From positions 45,728,653 to 45,792,652 of the forward strand of contig NC_088866.1 in the NCBI RefSeq assembly GCF_032884065.1: a DNA stretch of 64,000 bases. Reading direction: 5' to 3'. The notes under the pieces are model-generated. The model saw only the letters and a program-made list of their open reading frames with translations. It was not told the DNA's origin and did no database searches. Of this stretch, positions 40,301-52,239 are shown piece after piece; the first letter of the stretch is position 1, and every line of letters starts with the position of its first letter. This stretch comes from Artemia franciscana. Lineage: Eukaryota; Arthropoda; Branchiopoda; Anostraca; Artemiidae. The position numbers and the translations under genes are program-made.

Positions 40301-40975
40301 ACTTGGTTTGTTTACCAGATGTACTTCTACAAACATTATCATAATATATAATCATATATTCTGAAGAGTATATTGAACAGACTACTATCCCTAACAACTC
40401 ATCCCACCAAAAGTTGCCTGAGATCAATACTGCTACCCACATTTTCGGTTCATCCTGCTCTATAAAGAGTACGTTTTACTAGTTTCCAGGAAGGTTTGAA
40501 CTAATTTTTTATCTTTTTTTATGGCCTCTTCCTATCTCATTTGAATACGTTATGATTTTTAGTTTTGCCCCAGTTGGAGTGCCATAAGCAATATTTGGCA
40601 AGAAATCATTATTCATCCCCAGAACGTGACCTTAGCTTTTCTTGAATAATTATTGTAAAAAATATAGTCCAACCACCGTTTTATGTATAACTTAATCTTT
40701 GAGATGAAATTCTTCTTCAGCAGAAAGTATTAGAACTCCAAACATTAGGGTCCTTGTGGCTTCGAAGGTGGCTGACGTGGTCGTTGTAGCTTCGAAGTTG
40801 TTCAAGTTGATTAAAGTTGATCGAAGTTGATTAAACTAGATTATCCTTGAACAATTTATATGTTAAAAATATCATATATATTCATCATCTTTTTGTATTC
40901 TATACATTTAAAACTGTGCTAGACAATTGTTATTGCTGTGGATTCCCTTTCCATTTCCATTTCCCTTGCCCACTC
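40301..40975. other. Unrecognised sequence
   Basis: A short run of GAAGTTGATTAAAGTTGATC repeats lies at 40790-40835. Nothing else was identified. Confidence 0.45.
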
Positions 40976-41215
40976 TTAATTTTGAAGCTTGTCTTCCTTT
41001 TCTTTCTTTTTTAACCTTCTTTTTAAACTGCCAAAAATATCCTGGATTTTGACTATTCTAATTTTTTTTATCTTCATTAAATCTATTTCCTTTCTTCTAA
41101 TGTACCCATATAAGTGAAGATAATCCACTGAATCAATTTTCTTGGTAACCAAAACCACATCTTCAACATTAATTTTCAAACCGGCTCTTTTACAGTGGCA
41201 CCGAAAACTCACAAA
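40976..41215 (-). pseudogene. RTE-like LINE RT thumb fragment
   Basis: The minus frame reads KRAGLKINVEDVVLVTKKID, SVDYLHLYGYI and KIRIVKIQDIFGSLKRRLKK. This corresponds to the RTE segment after motif C (GLKINV-KTK, F-YLGS, KAQ-VF--LKK). The middle is compressed by deletions. Confidence 0.7.
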
Positions 41216-41376
41216 AATAAGAGGGGGTAAATATGTTCAAAGTTTAAGAGAGTCAGTTTTTTCAATTTCTTCTAATGAAAACACGCAAAAAAGAACATTT
41301 GGACCCCCTTCAATTGTTCAACGAAGTTGAGCTATTGTTAAATTGATTTAGCTTAGTAAAAGCCGATCTATAACAG

Positions 41377-43712
41377 AATTAAATAAAAAGAACAAGTTTT
41401 TTTTGGAATGAAAGTAAGGGGCAACATTAAGACTTAAAACGAACAGAAATTACTCCGTATATGAAATGGGCTTTTCCTCCTCTACGGCCCGTCCTTTACG
41501 CTAAAGTTTGACTCTTTCTCTAAACTCTGCTATTTAAAACAGTAAGAAACTTTAGCGTTAAGAGCAGGGAGTTGAGGAGGAAAAGCCCCTTTTATATACG
41601 GAGTAATTTCTGTTCGTTTTAAGATTTAATGTTGCTCCTTACTTTTATTTAAAAAAGCTTGTTTTTTATTTTATTGAATACAGTATCGCCGGTTTTCAAG
41701 GAGGCACACTCGTGCCTCTTTAAAGAGGCGAACCACGACAATGTTAAGCGATCTTCGGTTCCAGTGGTCGCAGAGGGATGGGGAGGGATGCATTTCGTAG
41801 CCCGAGCTCCAACTAAGAAACTTGTCAAATTTCATCCCCCTTCGACTTTTCCTTCATGGGAAAAACCTGGCCAAAAGTTTCGACCCGTCAACCCCAGCCC
41901 CCTTTTAACGTTGTCCGATCGGGCTGAAATTCAAAAGTTAAGGTCCCCTAGGGCACAGGAGCTTATCCGCGAAATTTAAACTCGATCCGATATTTTTTGT
42001 TGTGGGGGGCTGCAGCCCCCGCTCTTGGCTTCGGAAAGGCCCTCTTTTAATTAACAAAAAATTGAAATGAATGAATAATGGAATAACTTCGAAAAACGTT
42101 AAACACAAGAGGACAGGAGAACCATTGCGCCAAAACTAGTAATTAGTAACAATGAAGTCCCCCCACAACAAAAAACCTGTACGAAAGAGTCTTTAAAAGC
42201 GGAGGATTTGGGGGGCGGCAGCCTAATTCCTGTACGTTTTAAGGTTCGACTTTGGGACGCAGCCTCTTTAACTCTTTAAGAAAACGAATTTTTTTTCATA
42301 TTATATTCTTTTAAGTCACCCATGCTCTTTGCTTAGAAGCATAAATTATTCCAGGGCATTTTCTTTTTTTTACTTATTTTTGAATTAATGCATGTTTTGA
42401 TCTTGGCTCTCCGCACATAAATAATTAAAAAAAAATTTGTATATTAATTAATTTCAACTAATTGGAAGACTTTGAGAAAAAAGGAGTGCTGGAGAAGGCC
42501 TAGTTCCCCTCCATGTTTTGATTACTTAAAAAGGCAACTAGAACTTTTAATTTTTTACCAACGTTTTCATTGGTAAAAATTATAAGTAACTTATAATTAA
42601 CTTACGTAACGAACTTCTATATTCGTATGTTTTTATTGCGTATATGAGGGGGTCCAACCCTCGTCGATACCTTGCTCTTTACACTAAAGCTTAAATGCTC
42701 CAATTCCTCAAGAATAACCTCTCAATCACAAAGGCCGTAGAATAAATACTTGAAATAACTAAAATACTTTAGCGTAAAGAGTGAGGTATAACGAGGAGGC
42801 AAACCCCTCATATACGTAATAATTTTGTTCGTTTTAAATTTTAGTGCTGGTCCTTACTTTCAGAAAAAAAAACTTTTCATATTTATTTTTTCATTGCGTA
42901 TTATATCATATTATAAATTCTCTTCCCCCGTGAAAATTTCCTCCATGGAAATATTCTCCCACGTAACCCATCCCCCTTAACTCTCTCCCTAAACCAAAAA
43001 AATCCCCCTGAAAACGTCTGTACACTTCCCAGTAAACCATTACTATATGTAAACACGAGTCAAAGTTTGTAACTTGCAGCCCCTCCCACGGGGACTGCAG
43101 GGGAGTAAGTCATCCCTAATGACATAGTTATTAGGTTTTTCGACTATGGTAAATAACATGACTATCTCAGAATTTTGATCCGGTGACTTTTGGGAAAAAA
43201 AGAGCGCGGGAGGGGCCCTAGAGCTTTTCATTTCTATTAGAATGAGCACTCTCACGAAAGGACCAATCAGGACCAATCACCCTTCTAGGACCAATCAGTC
43301 GATGCGATCACCCCTGGGGAAAAAAACAAGAACAAAAAAAAATAAATAAATAAACATGCATCCGTGATCTGTCCTCTGGCAAAAAAAAATGCGAAGTTCC
43401 ATATTTTTGTAGATAGGTGCTTAACATTTCTACAAAAAGGTTCTCTGATACACTGAATCTGATGGCGTGATTTTCGTTAAGATTTTATGACTTTTAGGGG
43501 GTGTTTCCCCCTGTTTTCTAAAATGAGGGAAATTTTCTCAGGCTCGTAACTTTTGATAGGTAGAACTGATCTTGATGAAACTTATATATTTAAAATCAGA
43601 ATCAAAATTTGATTCTTTTATGTAACTATTGGTATCAAAATTTCATTTTTTAGAGCTTCGGTCACTATTGAGCCGGGTCGCTTCTTACTACAGTTCGTTA
43701 CCACGAACTATT
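41377..43712 (+). mobile_element. Foldback-family element with 0.5-kb insertion
   Basis: The 5' hairpin at 41377-41675 has ACGAACAGAAATTACTCCGT and its mirror. About 550 bp of unrelated sequence follows (41676-42220, with palindromes GAGGCAC-ACTC-GTGCCTC at 41701 and GGGGGCTGCAGCCCCC at 42005). The rest of the family sequence runs to CAGTTCGTTACCACGAACTA at 43691-43710. The open stretch 41659-41979 has no recognisable domain. Confidence 0.75.
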
Positions 43713-44150
43713 TGATTTTGTTAACAATCCTTGTCTGTATTAAAAAAAAAAACTGTGTAGGAATGTGCGAGGGAACATTTTCTATCATAACTAATGTTAA
43801 CTAACCAATCATTGAAATCTTATGAAGGGTTTTGGTGTTGGCTACCACTCGGAGCTGTTTAATTCTCGACGTTAGTTAAATCTCACTGTGACTAAGAATT
43901 AACAAATTTTAATTTTTTGTTTGCTGTTTTATTTCAGAGATTTCCAGCAGAATAGGCGTGCATTGAAAGTCTTAACAAAGAAAGCCTTAGACAGAAATCC
44001 AGATGAATTTCGAGTTCGTCTTTTTTTAACATAGGGCTGTTAAGAAAATAACTTGTGTTCAGGAACAGAAACGAAATCCATTGAAGGAAATATTTTGTTC
44101 ATTGGAAATATAAAGGTATAATCTACAATTTGACGTAGTTTCTGCTCATA
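43340..44150 (+). repeat. Outer inverted-repeat arm, left
   Basis: Sequence from the 3' third of a foldback element through a Utp11-like exon to GTAGTTTCTGCTC recurs in inverted orientation at 48522-49357. The spacer is about 4.4 kb and contains further inverted sub-repeats, making an imperfect palindrome. Confidence 0.9.
43938..44019 (+). pseudogene. Utp11: Utp11-like exon fragment, left arm
   Basis: After a TTTTATTTCAG acceptor the frame reads DFQQNRRALKVLTKKALDR then NPDEFRVR. KKALDRNPDEF resembles the diagnostic KKAL-KNPDEF segment of Utp11, an SSU-processome (U3 snoRNP) protein. Relative to the right-arm copy, about 36 bp including the exon end and donor are deleted, so it cannot be spliced normally. 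Confidence 0.6.
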
Positions 44151-44203
44151 TCAACTAAAAAAAAAAATGTTTTTCAAGTTAGTTATTTCAAGTGCACTTA
44201 ATT

Positions 44204-44280
44204 GCTTTACAATACATGGGATTGAACCTGCGAACCTTCACTTAAAAAGGGAGGCCTTGTCCAGTGCGCTATCGCAAGGT
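44204..44280 (-). mobile_element. tRNA-like SINE head 1
   Basis: The minus strand has A box TAGCGCACTGGA (44260-44271) and B box GGTTCAATCCC (44218-44228) at tRNA spacing. The acceptor stem does not close, so it is not a functional tRNA. Confidence 0.65.
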
Positions 44281-44676
44281 ATCTATAACAAAAATTTTTC
44301 TATAACTACATAAAATTACTTTCTTTAGTAAAACTTTAATGGCTAATGTATATAGTTTAACTAGGATGAAAATAAATGCATAACATGATGCCTTTTTATC
44401 CTATTTCTTAATTTAATAATTTATTTTGGAGTGAATTAAATTTTGTCTCTCGGATTGGGCCCCAAACAGTAAAAAAAAAAAATTCTTGGTAACCCAAAAT
44501 TTAAAAATATGTTCCTAAAGAAACCGTTTAGCGAGAAAAATAGCCATTAATATTAAATTCAGAATTGGTAATAATGACATCAATTTTTATGATTTTTTTC
44601 AATGAAAAACCGAAAAAATACTATTGAGTTTTTTCTTTTAATGAAGATACGAAGTACAATTTAAATTAAAGATCCA

Positions 44677-44754
44677 CGCCTTACAATGCGTGGGATTGAA
44701 CCTGCGAACCTTCACTTGGAAAGGCAGGTCTTGTCCAGTACGCTATCGCAAGGT
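44677..44754 (-). mobile_element. tRNA-like SINE head 2
   Basis: The minus strand reads ACCTTGCGATAGCGTACTGG with A box TAGCGTACTGGA and B box GGTTCAATCCC. It is the best-conserved head, ending ACGCATTGTAAGGCG. Confidence 0.68.
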
Positions 44755-45080
44755 ATCTATAACAAAAATTTTTCTATAACTACATAAAATTACTTTCTTT
44801 AGTAAAACTTTAATGGCTAATGTCAATAATGACATCAATTTTTATGATTTTTTTCAATGAGAAACCAAAAATACTATTGAGTTTTTTCTTTTCATGAAGA
44901 TACGAAGTACATTTTGAAATTCAGGATAGAAAATGTGTATTTTTATTTTGCTGAATGGAAACATGAAAAAATTAACTTTTTTCCTTTGCTCCTCTCATAG
45001 GTGATTGTGTTGAACATTTTGGGGCCCCAAAAGGTAAAAGAAAACAAACTAGAATGTAAAAAGTAGAAATTGAATACAGT

Positions 45081-45157
45081 GCCTTACAATGCGTGGGATT
45101 GAACCTGCAAACCTTGATTTAGAAAGGGAGGTCTTGTCCAGTACGCTATCGCAAGGT
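45081..45157 (-). mobile_element. tRNA-like SINE head 3
   Basis: It has the same A and B boxes as head 2. GATTTAGAAAGGGAGG on the plus strand marks small changes in the anticodon-arm region. Confidence 0.65.
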
Positions 45158-45892
45158 ATCGATAACAAAAAATTTTCTATAACTACATAAAATTACTTTT
45201 CTTTAGTAAAACTTTAATGGCTAATATACATAGTTTAACTAGGATGAAAATAAATGCATAACATGATGCCTTTTTTATCCTATTTCTTAATTTAATAATT
45301 TCTTTTGGAGGAAATTAAATTTTGTCTCTCGAATTGGGCCCCAAACAGTAAAAAAAAAATTCTTGGTAACCCAGAATTTAAAAATATGTTCCTAAAGAAA
45401 CCGTTTAGCGAGAAAAATAGCCATTAATAGTAAATTCAGAATTGGTAATTATTATATCAAGAACTCTCATATTGCAATGATAATATGGAAACAAATTTGC
45501 TGAAATTCTAGTGAACCAAAATCCCTTCAATAATGACATCAATTTTTATGATTTTTTTCAATGAGAAACCGAAAATACTATTGAGTTTTTTCTTTTAATG
45601 AAGATACGAAGTACATTTTGAAATTCAGGATAGAAAATTTTTATTTTTATTTTGCTGAATGGAAACATGAAAAAATTAACTTTTTTCCTTTGCACCTCTC
45701 ATAGGTGATTGTGTTTAACATTTTGGGGTCCCAAAAGGTAAAAACATTCTCAGTAATCCGAAATTTAAAAATAAATTCTCAAAGAAACTGTTTAGCGAGA
45801 AAAATGCCATTTATAACCAATTCAGAATTTGTAATTATTATTTTATGTACTCTCAACATTGCAACACTATTATGGAAAAAAATTTACACAAA

Positions 45893-46483
45893 TCTATATA
45901 CATAAAAATAAGTTGTCTGTCTGTTATGTCTGTTACACTTTGTCTGTTACGCCAGATTATATCTTCTATATATATAAAAGAAAACAAACTAGAATGTAAA
46001 AACTAGAAATTGCATAAATATTTCGAAATATTTTGACAATAGATTAAAGTAATTCGAAAAAAGGAAAATGGTAAAAAACTAAAAAAAAAAAAAAAAAAAA
46101 AAAGTAAAAAAAATTAAAATTAAAAAAAGAAAAAAAGAAAAAACGTAAAAAAATAAAAAAGATAAAAAACTAAAAAGAAAAAAAACTAAAAAAAGCAAAA
46201 AAACTAAAAAAAAGAAAAAACTAAAAAAATGGGAATTGCACAAATATTTCAATATATTTTGACAATAGATTAAAGTAATTCGAAAACTTTAAAACAGATA
46301 CCCCCAAATATTGAGGTTTAATATAAATTGTTGGAGGTTTAGCATGCTTGGCACGTAAAGATTTTTCCAAGTGTCAATGATAGAATGAAGATTGACAAAT
46401 TGAAGAAAACAAATCAATAAAAAGAAGAAACTGAAAAAAAAGAAAAAACTAAAAAAGAAAAAAAAACTAAAGAAGAAACTGTA
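45893..46483 (+). mobile_element. Helitron-like 5' fragments with A-rich tract
   Basis: TCTATATACATAAAAATAAG then TTGTCTGTCTGT at 45893 matches the Helitron 5' end. A second TCTATATATATAAAAGAAAA follows near 45963. A (CTAAAAAA)n-like tract at 46070-46225 parallels the T-rich tracts of the intronic copies. A direct repeat of AATATTTTGACAATAG-type sequence occurs at about 46020 and 46235. No 3' hairpin is seen. Confidence 0.65.
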
Positions 46484-46760
46484 TCTATATATATAAAAAT
46501 AAGTTGTATATATGCATGTTTGTTTGTTTGTGGGTTTGCATTTGACACCTTTTGGGGCCCCATTAAAGACTCAAAATTTTATTTTTTCCAAAATCAATAT
46601 ATTAAACTACGAAAAAGTATAAAAAAGGCATCATCTTTCTTAGGATTAGATGGGATCGTCTCTTACTTGGCCGCTAGCTACCAATGCAATCTTATAGGCT
46701 ATTGTTTTGTAGTATTGGACGTGATCGTCTCTAACTAGCTTGCTAGCTACCGATACTTTT
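46484..46760 (+). mobile_element. Second Helitron-like 5' end
   Basis: TCTATATATATAAAAATAAG then TTGTATATATGCATGTTTG resembles the nested 5' end at 21741. It runs into a short local duplication of GTAGTATTGGACGTGATCGT-type sequence. No 3' terminus is recognised. Confidence 0.55.
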
Positions 46761-47518
46761 TTAAAAAAATTTCTTAGTAACTCGTAACTCGACTTTTTTC
46801 CTTTCCTCCTCCTGTAGGTGATTGTATTGAACATTATGGGGGTCCCAAAAGGTTAAACAATTCATAGTAATCTGAAATTCAAAAATATATTCCTAAAAAA
46901 ACTGTTTAGCGAGAAAAATGCCATATATAACCAATTCAGAATTAGTAATTATTATTTAAAGTATCTCAATATTGCAATACTATTATGGAAACAAATTTGC
47001 AGAAATTTTAAAGAACCAGAACCCCCTCAATAATGACGTCAGTTTTGTTGTTTTTTGGATTTTGCTCAATGAAAAACCGAAAATGCTACCTCGGCTTTTC
47101 TTTTTAATGAAAATACGAAGTTCATTTGAAATTCAGGAAAGTAAATTTTTATTTTTATTTTGCTGAATGAAAAAATTTAAGCAAATTTGTTTCCATATTA
47201 TCATTGCAATATGAGAGTTCTTGATATAATAATTACCAATTCTGAATTTACTATTAATGGCTATTTTTCTCGCTAAACGGTTTCTTTAGGAGCACATTTT
47301 TAAAGGGTTACCAAGAATTTTTTTTTTACTGTTTGGGGCCCAATTCGAGAGACAAAATTTAATTTCCTCCAAAAGAAAATATTAAATTAAGAAATAGGAT
47401 AAAAAAGGCATCACGTTATGCATTTATTTTCATCCTAGTTAAACTATGTACATTAGCAATTAAAGTTTTACTAAAGAAAGTAATTTTATGTAGTTATAGA
47501 AAAAGTTTTGTTATTAAT

Positions 47519-47596
47519 ATCTTGTGATAGCGTACTGGACAAGGCCGCCCTTTCTAAGTGAAGGTTCGAAGGTTCAATCCCACGCATTGAAAGGCA
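47519..47596 (+). mobile_element. tRNA-like SINE head 4, opposite orientation
   Basis: The plus strand reads TCTTGTGATAGCGTACTGGA with the B box GGTTCAATCCC and CACGCATTGAAAGGC. It is the inverted counterpart of heads 1-3. Confidence 0.65.
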
Positions 47597-48134
47597 GAGA
47601 GTTGATACGAATCGTATAATATTTTTATTATTATTTTGCTGAATGAAAACATGAAAAAAGGACTTTTTTCCTAAGCTCCTCCCATAGGTGACTGTAGTGA
47701 GCATTTTGGGGCCCCAAAAGGTAGAAAAATCCTTAGTAACCGGAAATTTAAATATATACTCCTAAAGAAACTGTTTAACGAGAAAAATAGCCATTTATAA
47801 CAAGTTCAGAATAGGTAATTATTGTTTCAAGTACTCTCAAGATGACAATGCTATTATCGAAATAAATTTGGGGATTTTATATAAAACCAGAATGCCCTCA
47901 ATAATGACGGCAATTTTTTTCTTCGATTTTGTTTAATGAAAAACCGAAAATACTACCGAGTATTTTCTTATTAATGAAGTTATAAAGTACATTTTGAAAT
48001 TCAGAAAAGCAATTTTATTCTTATTTTGCTGAATAAAAACATGAATATCTTAAGGGTTATTGTTTTTTTAGTATTGGACGTGATCGTCTTTTATTAGCTT
48101 GCTAGCCACCACTTCTTTGTTCCTTCTTTAATGT

Positions 48135-48312
48135 AATTAAATAAAAAAAATAAGTTTTTTTTAAATGAAAGTAAGGAGCAACATTAAAACTTAAAACGTA
48201 CAGAAATTGCTCTGTATATGAAAGGGGCTTTTCCTCCTCAACGCCCCGCTCTTTACGCTATAGTTTGACTCTTTCTCCACTTTTTAAAACAGTAAGAAAC
48301 AGTAAGCTCTAT
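48135..48312 (+). mobile_element. Foldback-family 5' arm, partial
   Basis: It starts AATTAAATAAAAAAAATAAG and contains GTAAGGAGCAACATTAAAAC, ACGTACAGAAATTGCTCTG and CGCTCTTTACGCTATAG. The right arm of the hairpin is missing. Confidence 0.75.
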
Positions 48313-48521
48313 TGTGACATTGGACCACTTGGACCACTTGTCACATATTGTGACATTGGACCACTCAGTCGATAAGATTACGGTATCTAGATAACGGTAT
48401 CTCTTAACGAGATGTTTATACAATCCTTTTATGTTTTTGCATCCTCTCGTCCTAATCCTAAATCCTTAGATTTCACTTAGAAGTAATTTTTAACATTTTT
48501 TTAAATTGATAAGAGCAGAAA

Positions 48522-49357
48522 CTACGTCGAATTGTAGTTTATACCTTAATATTTCCAATGTACAAAATATTTCCTTCAATGGATTCCGTTTCTGTTCCTG
48601 AACACAAGTTATTTTCTTAACAGCCCTGTGTTAAAAAAAGGCAATTTTTCCTTACCTACACGCGAGAATTTACCATACGAACTCGAAATTCATCTGGATT
48701 TTTGTCTAAGGCTTTCTTTGTTAAGACTATCAATGCAACCCTATTCTGCTGGAAATCTCTGAAATAAAACAGCAAACAAAAATTTAAATCGGTTAATTCT
48801 TAGTCACAGTGAGATTTAACTAACGTCGAGAATTAAACAGCTCCAAGTGCTAGCCAACACCAAAACCCTTCATAAAATTTCTATGATTGGTTAGTTAACA
48901 TTAGTTATGATAGAAAATGTTCCCTCGCACATTACTACACAGTTTTTTTTTTTAAATACAGACAAGGATTGCTAACGAAATCAAACAGTTCGTGGTAACA
49001 AACTGTAGTAAGGAGCGACCCGGCTCAATAGTGACCTAAACTCTAAAAAAATGAAATTTTGATACCAATAGTTACATCAAAAGAATTGCATTTTAATTCT
49101 GATTTTAAATATATAAGTTTCATCAAGATCAGTTCTACCTATCAAAAGTTACGAGCCTGAGAAAATTTTCCTCATTTTAGAAAACAGGGAGAAACACCCC
49201 CTAAAAGTCATACAGTCTTAACGAAAATACTGCCATCAGATTCAGTGCATCAGAGAACCTTTTTGTAGAAATGTCAAGCACCTATCTACAAAAATATGGA
49301 ACTTCGCATTTTTTGCCAGAGGACAGATCACGGATGTGTTTATTTTTTTTTTTTACT
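48522..49357 (-). repeat. Outer inverted-repeat arm, right
   Basis: Inverted copy of 43340-44150. On the minus strand it contains the foldback 3' third (48986-49357, palindrome at 48986-49005) and then the Utp11-like exon. It stops about 50 bp before the segmental duplication starts at 49406. Confidence 0.9.
48656..48758 (-). pseudogene. Utp11: Utp11-like exon with splice sites, right arm
   Basis: On the minus strand, TTTTATTTCAG is followed by one base and then DFQQNRVALIVLTKKALDK, NPDEFRVRMVNSRV and an in-frame TAG, directly before a GTAAGG donor. KKALDKNPDEF and MVNSRV fit the Utp11 core. The last codon before the donor would be expected to be Lys or Gln, so TAG looks like a nonsense mutation. 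No neighbouring Utp11 exon is recognisable in the window. I judge it a duplicated pseudo-exon, though a rapidly diverged true exon cannot be excluded. Confidence 0.6.
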
Positions 49358-51160
49358 ATTATGCCGTCTAGCCGCATCTTCCAGATCCTCAGCAATTTTA
49401 TCCAATACGATGCGGCGCGAAGAGCCTTCACTGAGCTATTAAATTTATAAAAGGTAAGGTTTAGAAAAAAAAGCAAAATATTATTCGCTAAGCATGTCCT
49501 TATTCTTGGGTCAGGTTCTTTCCCTTTCCTGAGGAAACATATTCGAGGCTCTAGTATTTAAGCACTTAATTGACTGCAATAAATTCAGACTCTGGTAAAA
49601 CTGCCACCAATAATGGAAATTGAAAAACGGTGTAATGGTGAAATACTGGTGGACGGGCAAAAAGGGTTAGGTGGAACCCAATTGAAGTTAATTATGCATA
49701 AGTAAATGTATTACCTTAACTCACCTTACCAACTTGAACTAGAAGCCTTCCTTAGACTAGAGAATACCTTTGGGGTACTTTAGGTAAGATCACTGATCCG
49801 TAAGCCCTTTTTATCTATCAAAATGTAAAAAGTACTATAGTCACACTTTACTAGTTTTCGAAAAACGAAGTGAAAAATGGTGAAATACTGGCGGACGGGC
49901 AAAAAGAGATTAGGTGAAACCTAATTAAAGTTGAGCATAATTAAATAAATATATTACCTTCACTAACCTTACCAACATGGATTAGAAACCTTCTTTAAAC
50001 CAGAGAACACCTGTGGTGCACTTGAGGTAAGATTACTGATCCCTACACCCTTTTCTTATCTATGAAAATGTAATAGAAAAGTTTATTTGACAATTGCAGC
50101 TTTGAATGTAAAATGATAGTCATATGGTGCAACAAATGAAGCAAAAGTATGATTGGATTTGCCGCTAGCTCAACCAGATATGCTGAGAGCGCTCCTTCAA
50201 CAAGCCATCAACTCCCATCTCCCATAAAAGTAATTTATGTTTAATGCATTAATTTTAAATTGCAATTTCCGAGATATTGGAGGAGTGAAACACATGGGAT
50301 ACTGACTTCCTTTTATAGAGGAGGGAGGGGGGTTTTAGGCCAATATAAGTGGAGTAAATAAAATCGAAAATTAAAGGAAAGAAAAAAGATTCACTTTGTT
50401 TCCAATAGGGTATGATATCGGTTACAGTTTATTGAATCTTTAAAATTGTTGTCCTATGTTTAACTTGGTCAATTTTATAACAATATGTTGCCTGTTAAGG
50501 CGAAAAGTAATTTAAAATGATATTATCTGATTATCTGGGCATTTTTTTCTGCTGGACAGCAGCTGTGTACAATATTACCTATATTGCTGCTTGTTGCAAC
50601 GGGTTTGTTACGTTGGCTTCATGTCACAATGCTGCATGCAGTTGTTAAAAAGAGAAGATAATTATGACTTTGGGCTTGCTAACTATTAACAAATTTTAGC
50701 TAGGGAATTGTTTTTTTCTAATCTTTGGTCACTGAAATTCAGACCTTGTTTGAATTTAGTATGAATTTTGAAGTTTACAGCCAAGCAAACATTTGTTACA
50801 AATTTGTGGTATTATTCGAAATGTTGTAAATAGTTGTTATTTGCAATCTTAATATTTGAATAGGTGAACTTGTCTGTAATTTTTAATTCTATTAAACACA
50901 TAATGCAATTGTAGATAAGTAATAACATAAAAAGTGACATCTTTGGCTTAATTTGTCCTCAAGCTGCAAAATTTGAATCTTGAAGTCGTTCCAATGCTGT
51001 AAAAAAAAACCTGAATTAGTAATTTTTTGATTAATTAGTTCATAATATTAGTAACACAAAATTTAATTATACGAATAAAGTACTCAATGTAGATTTAATA
51101 GATTAAATTTAAGTACAAATAAATTATATAGTAAATAAACAAAATAATAAAATAAAAAAA

Positions 51161-51413
51161 GTAGTACTACTACTAACAACTGACTGCAGCACCAAGCCAT
51201 CTGAGACAAATACGGGTAGGTACGCTCTTCCATCCAAATCTATTTAAAGCCTCTCTCTTTGCACCTTCACAGGAAGTTTAAATTTTTCTTCAATCCTTTC
51301 TTATGACCTCCAACCCTATTTGGAGTGGCCTATTTTTTGTTTGGCATTGTCGTCTTAAAAGGACGATGTTGAGCAATCTATTATCCGCAGAACGTGTTCT
51401 ATTCTTCTCAACC
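51161..51413 (-). pseudogene. RTE-like LINE, C-terminus and tail (copy 2)
   Basis: Counterpart of 24938-25190 with the same truncation, stops and (TAG)n tail. The minus strand reads RSADNRLLNIVLLRRQC and IGLEVIRKD. Confidence 0.75.
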
Positions 51414-52239
51414 TCTCTGTCATTATTCTCCATGATTTTTGACAGAAGAATGATCACGGATACGTACTCATTATTATTTTTTTTTCCCCAGGGAGGGTGA
51501 TATTGAAACAATGGCCTTGGATGATCGGGAGAGGGTACATTCCAACGTAAATTAAAAGTTCTAGTGGCCTTTTTAAGTGAGTAAAAAGATTGACCGGTTG
51601 TAATTGTCTTACTTTCTGTTTGCTAAGTGTTTCATGTGGAGTTGTTCTAGGGGAATTACCTGGGGGCTACTTTATGCGTGTTTTGATTTCTGGGAAATAA
51701 TCTCCACAGAAGGGGGCATTTCTGAGGTTAAGATTAGAGATTAAAGTCTTATTCAAATGAAAAAATACAAAGGATAATTTTTCACACTGAATCGTCTGCA
51801 AGCAATTTTAGAGGGAGGGGATTTTCAGAGAGGATGGTACTGTCTGGAGGGAATTTGGGGGGGGTGCACTTTATGTTAGATGAAATTTCTACGGAGAATT
51901 TTTCTGTGAGGGGGAGGTGTATATTTTATAGAGGGTGAGCCAGATTTACTGGCATTATTTAAAAAACAAACAGAAATTATTACATATATGAAGGGTTGCC
52001 CCCTTCTCAACACCTTGCTCTTTACGCTAAAGTTTGACTTTGACTGTTAGTCCCAATTTCTTAGGAGTGGCTACTGAAAAAAGAAGAGTCTTTTAATTAG
52101 AGTAGGAGAGAGTATCGAAAAGAGGACAACCCTTCATGTCCGGAATAAATCTGCCAAAATTAATGTGCGAGTTTTGTTTTAATTTTCCGTGTACGGTGAG
52201 CCAAATTCGTACCTGCATTAGTTGAAAAACGAACAGAAA

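Larger units (their letters stand above)
44225..47720. repeat. Composite tandem/inverted array between palindrome arms
   Basis: The following blocks recur: TAGTAAAACTTTAATGGCTA, CATAACATGATGCC, TTGGGCCCCAAACAG, AAACCGTTTAGCGAGAAAAA, TCAATGAAAAACCGAAAA and ACATGAAAAAATTAAC. Direct copies start near 44225, 44700 and 45110. An inverted copy lies at about 47180-47600. Partial copies start near 45660, 46790 and 47650. Confidence 0.88.

Noticed and set aside
41659-41979. 106-codon open frame with Pro/Lys-rich sequence
   Set aside because: It lies in an insertion within a foldback element, partly over its hairpin. No family is recognised and no homologous frame is kept in other copies.
44677-44754. 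Functional tRNA gene
   Set aside because: The A and B boxes are good, but the acceptor and D stems do not close and the same head recurs in repeat units, so it is a tRNA-like SINE head.
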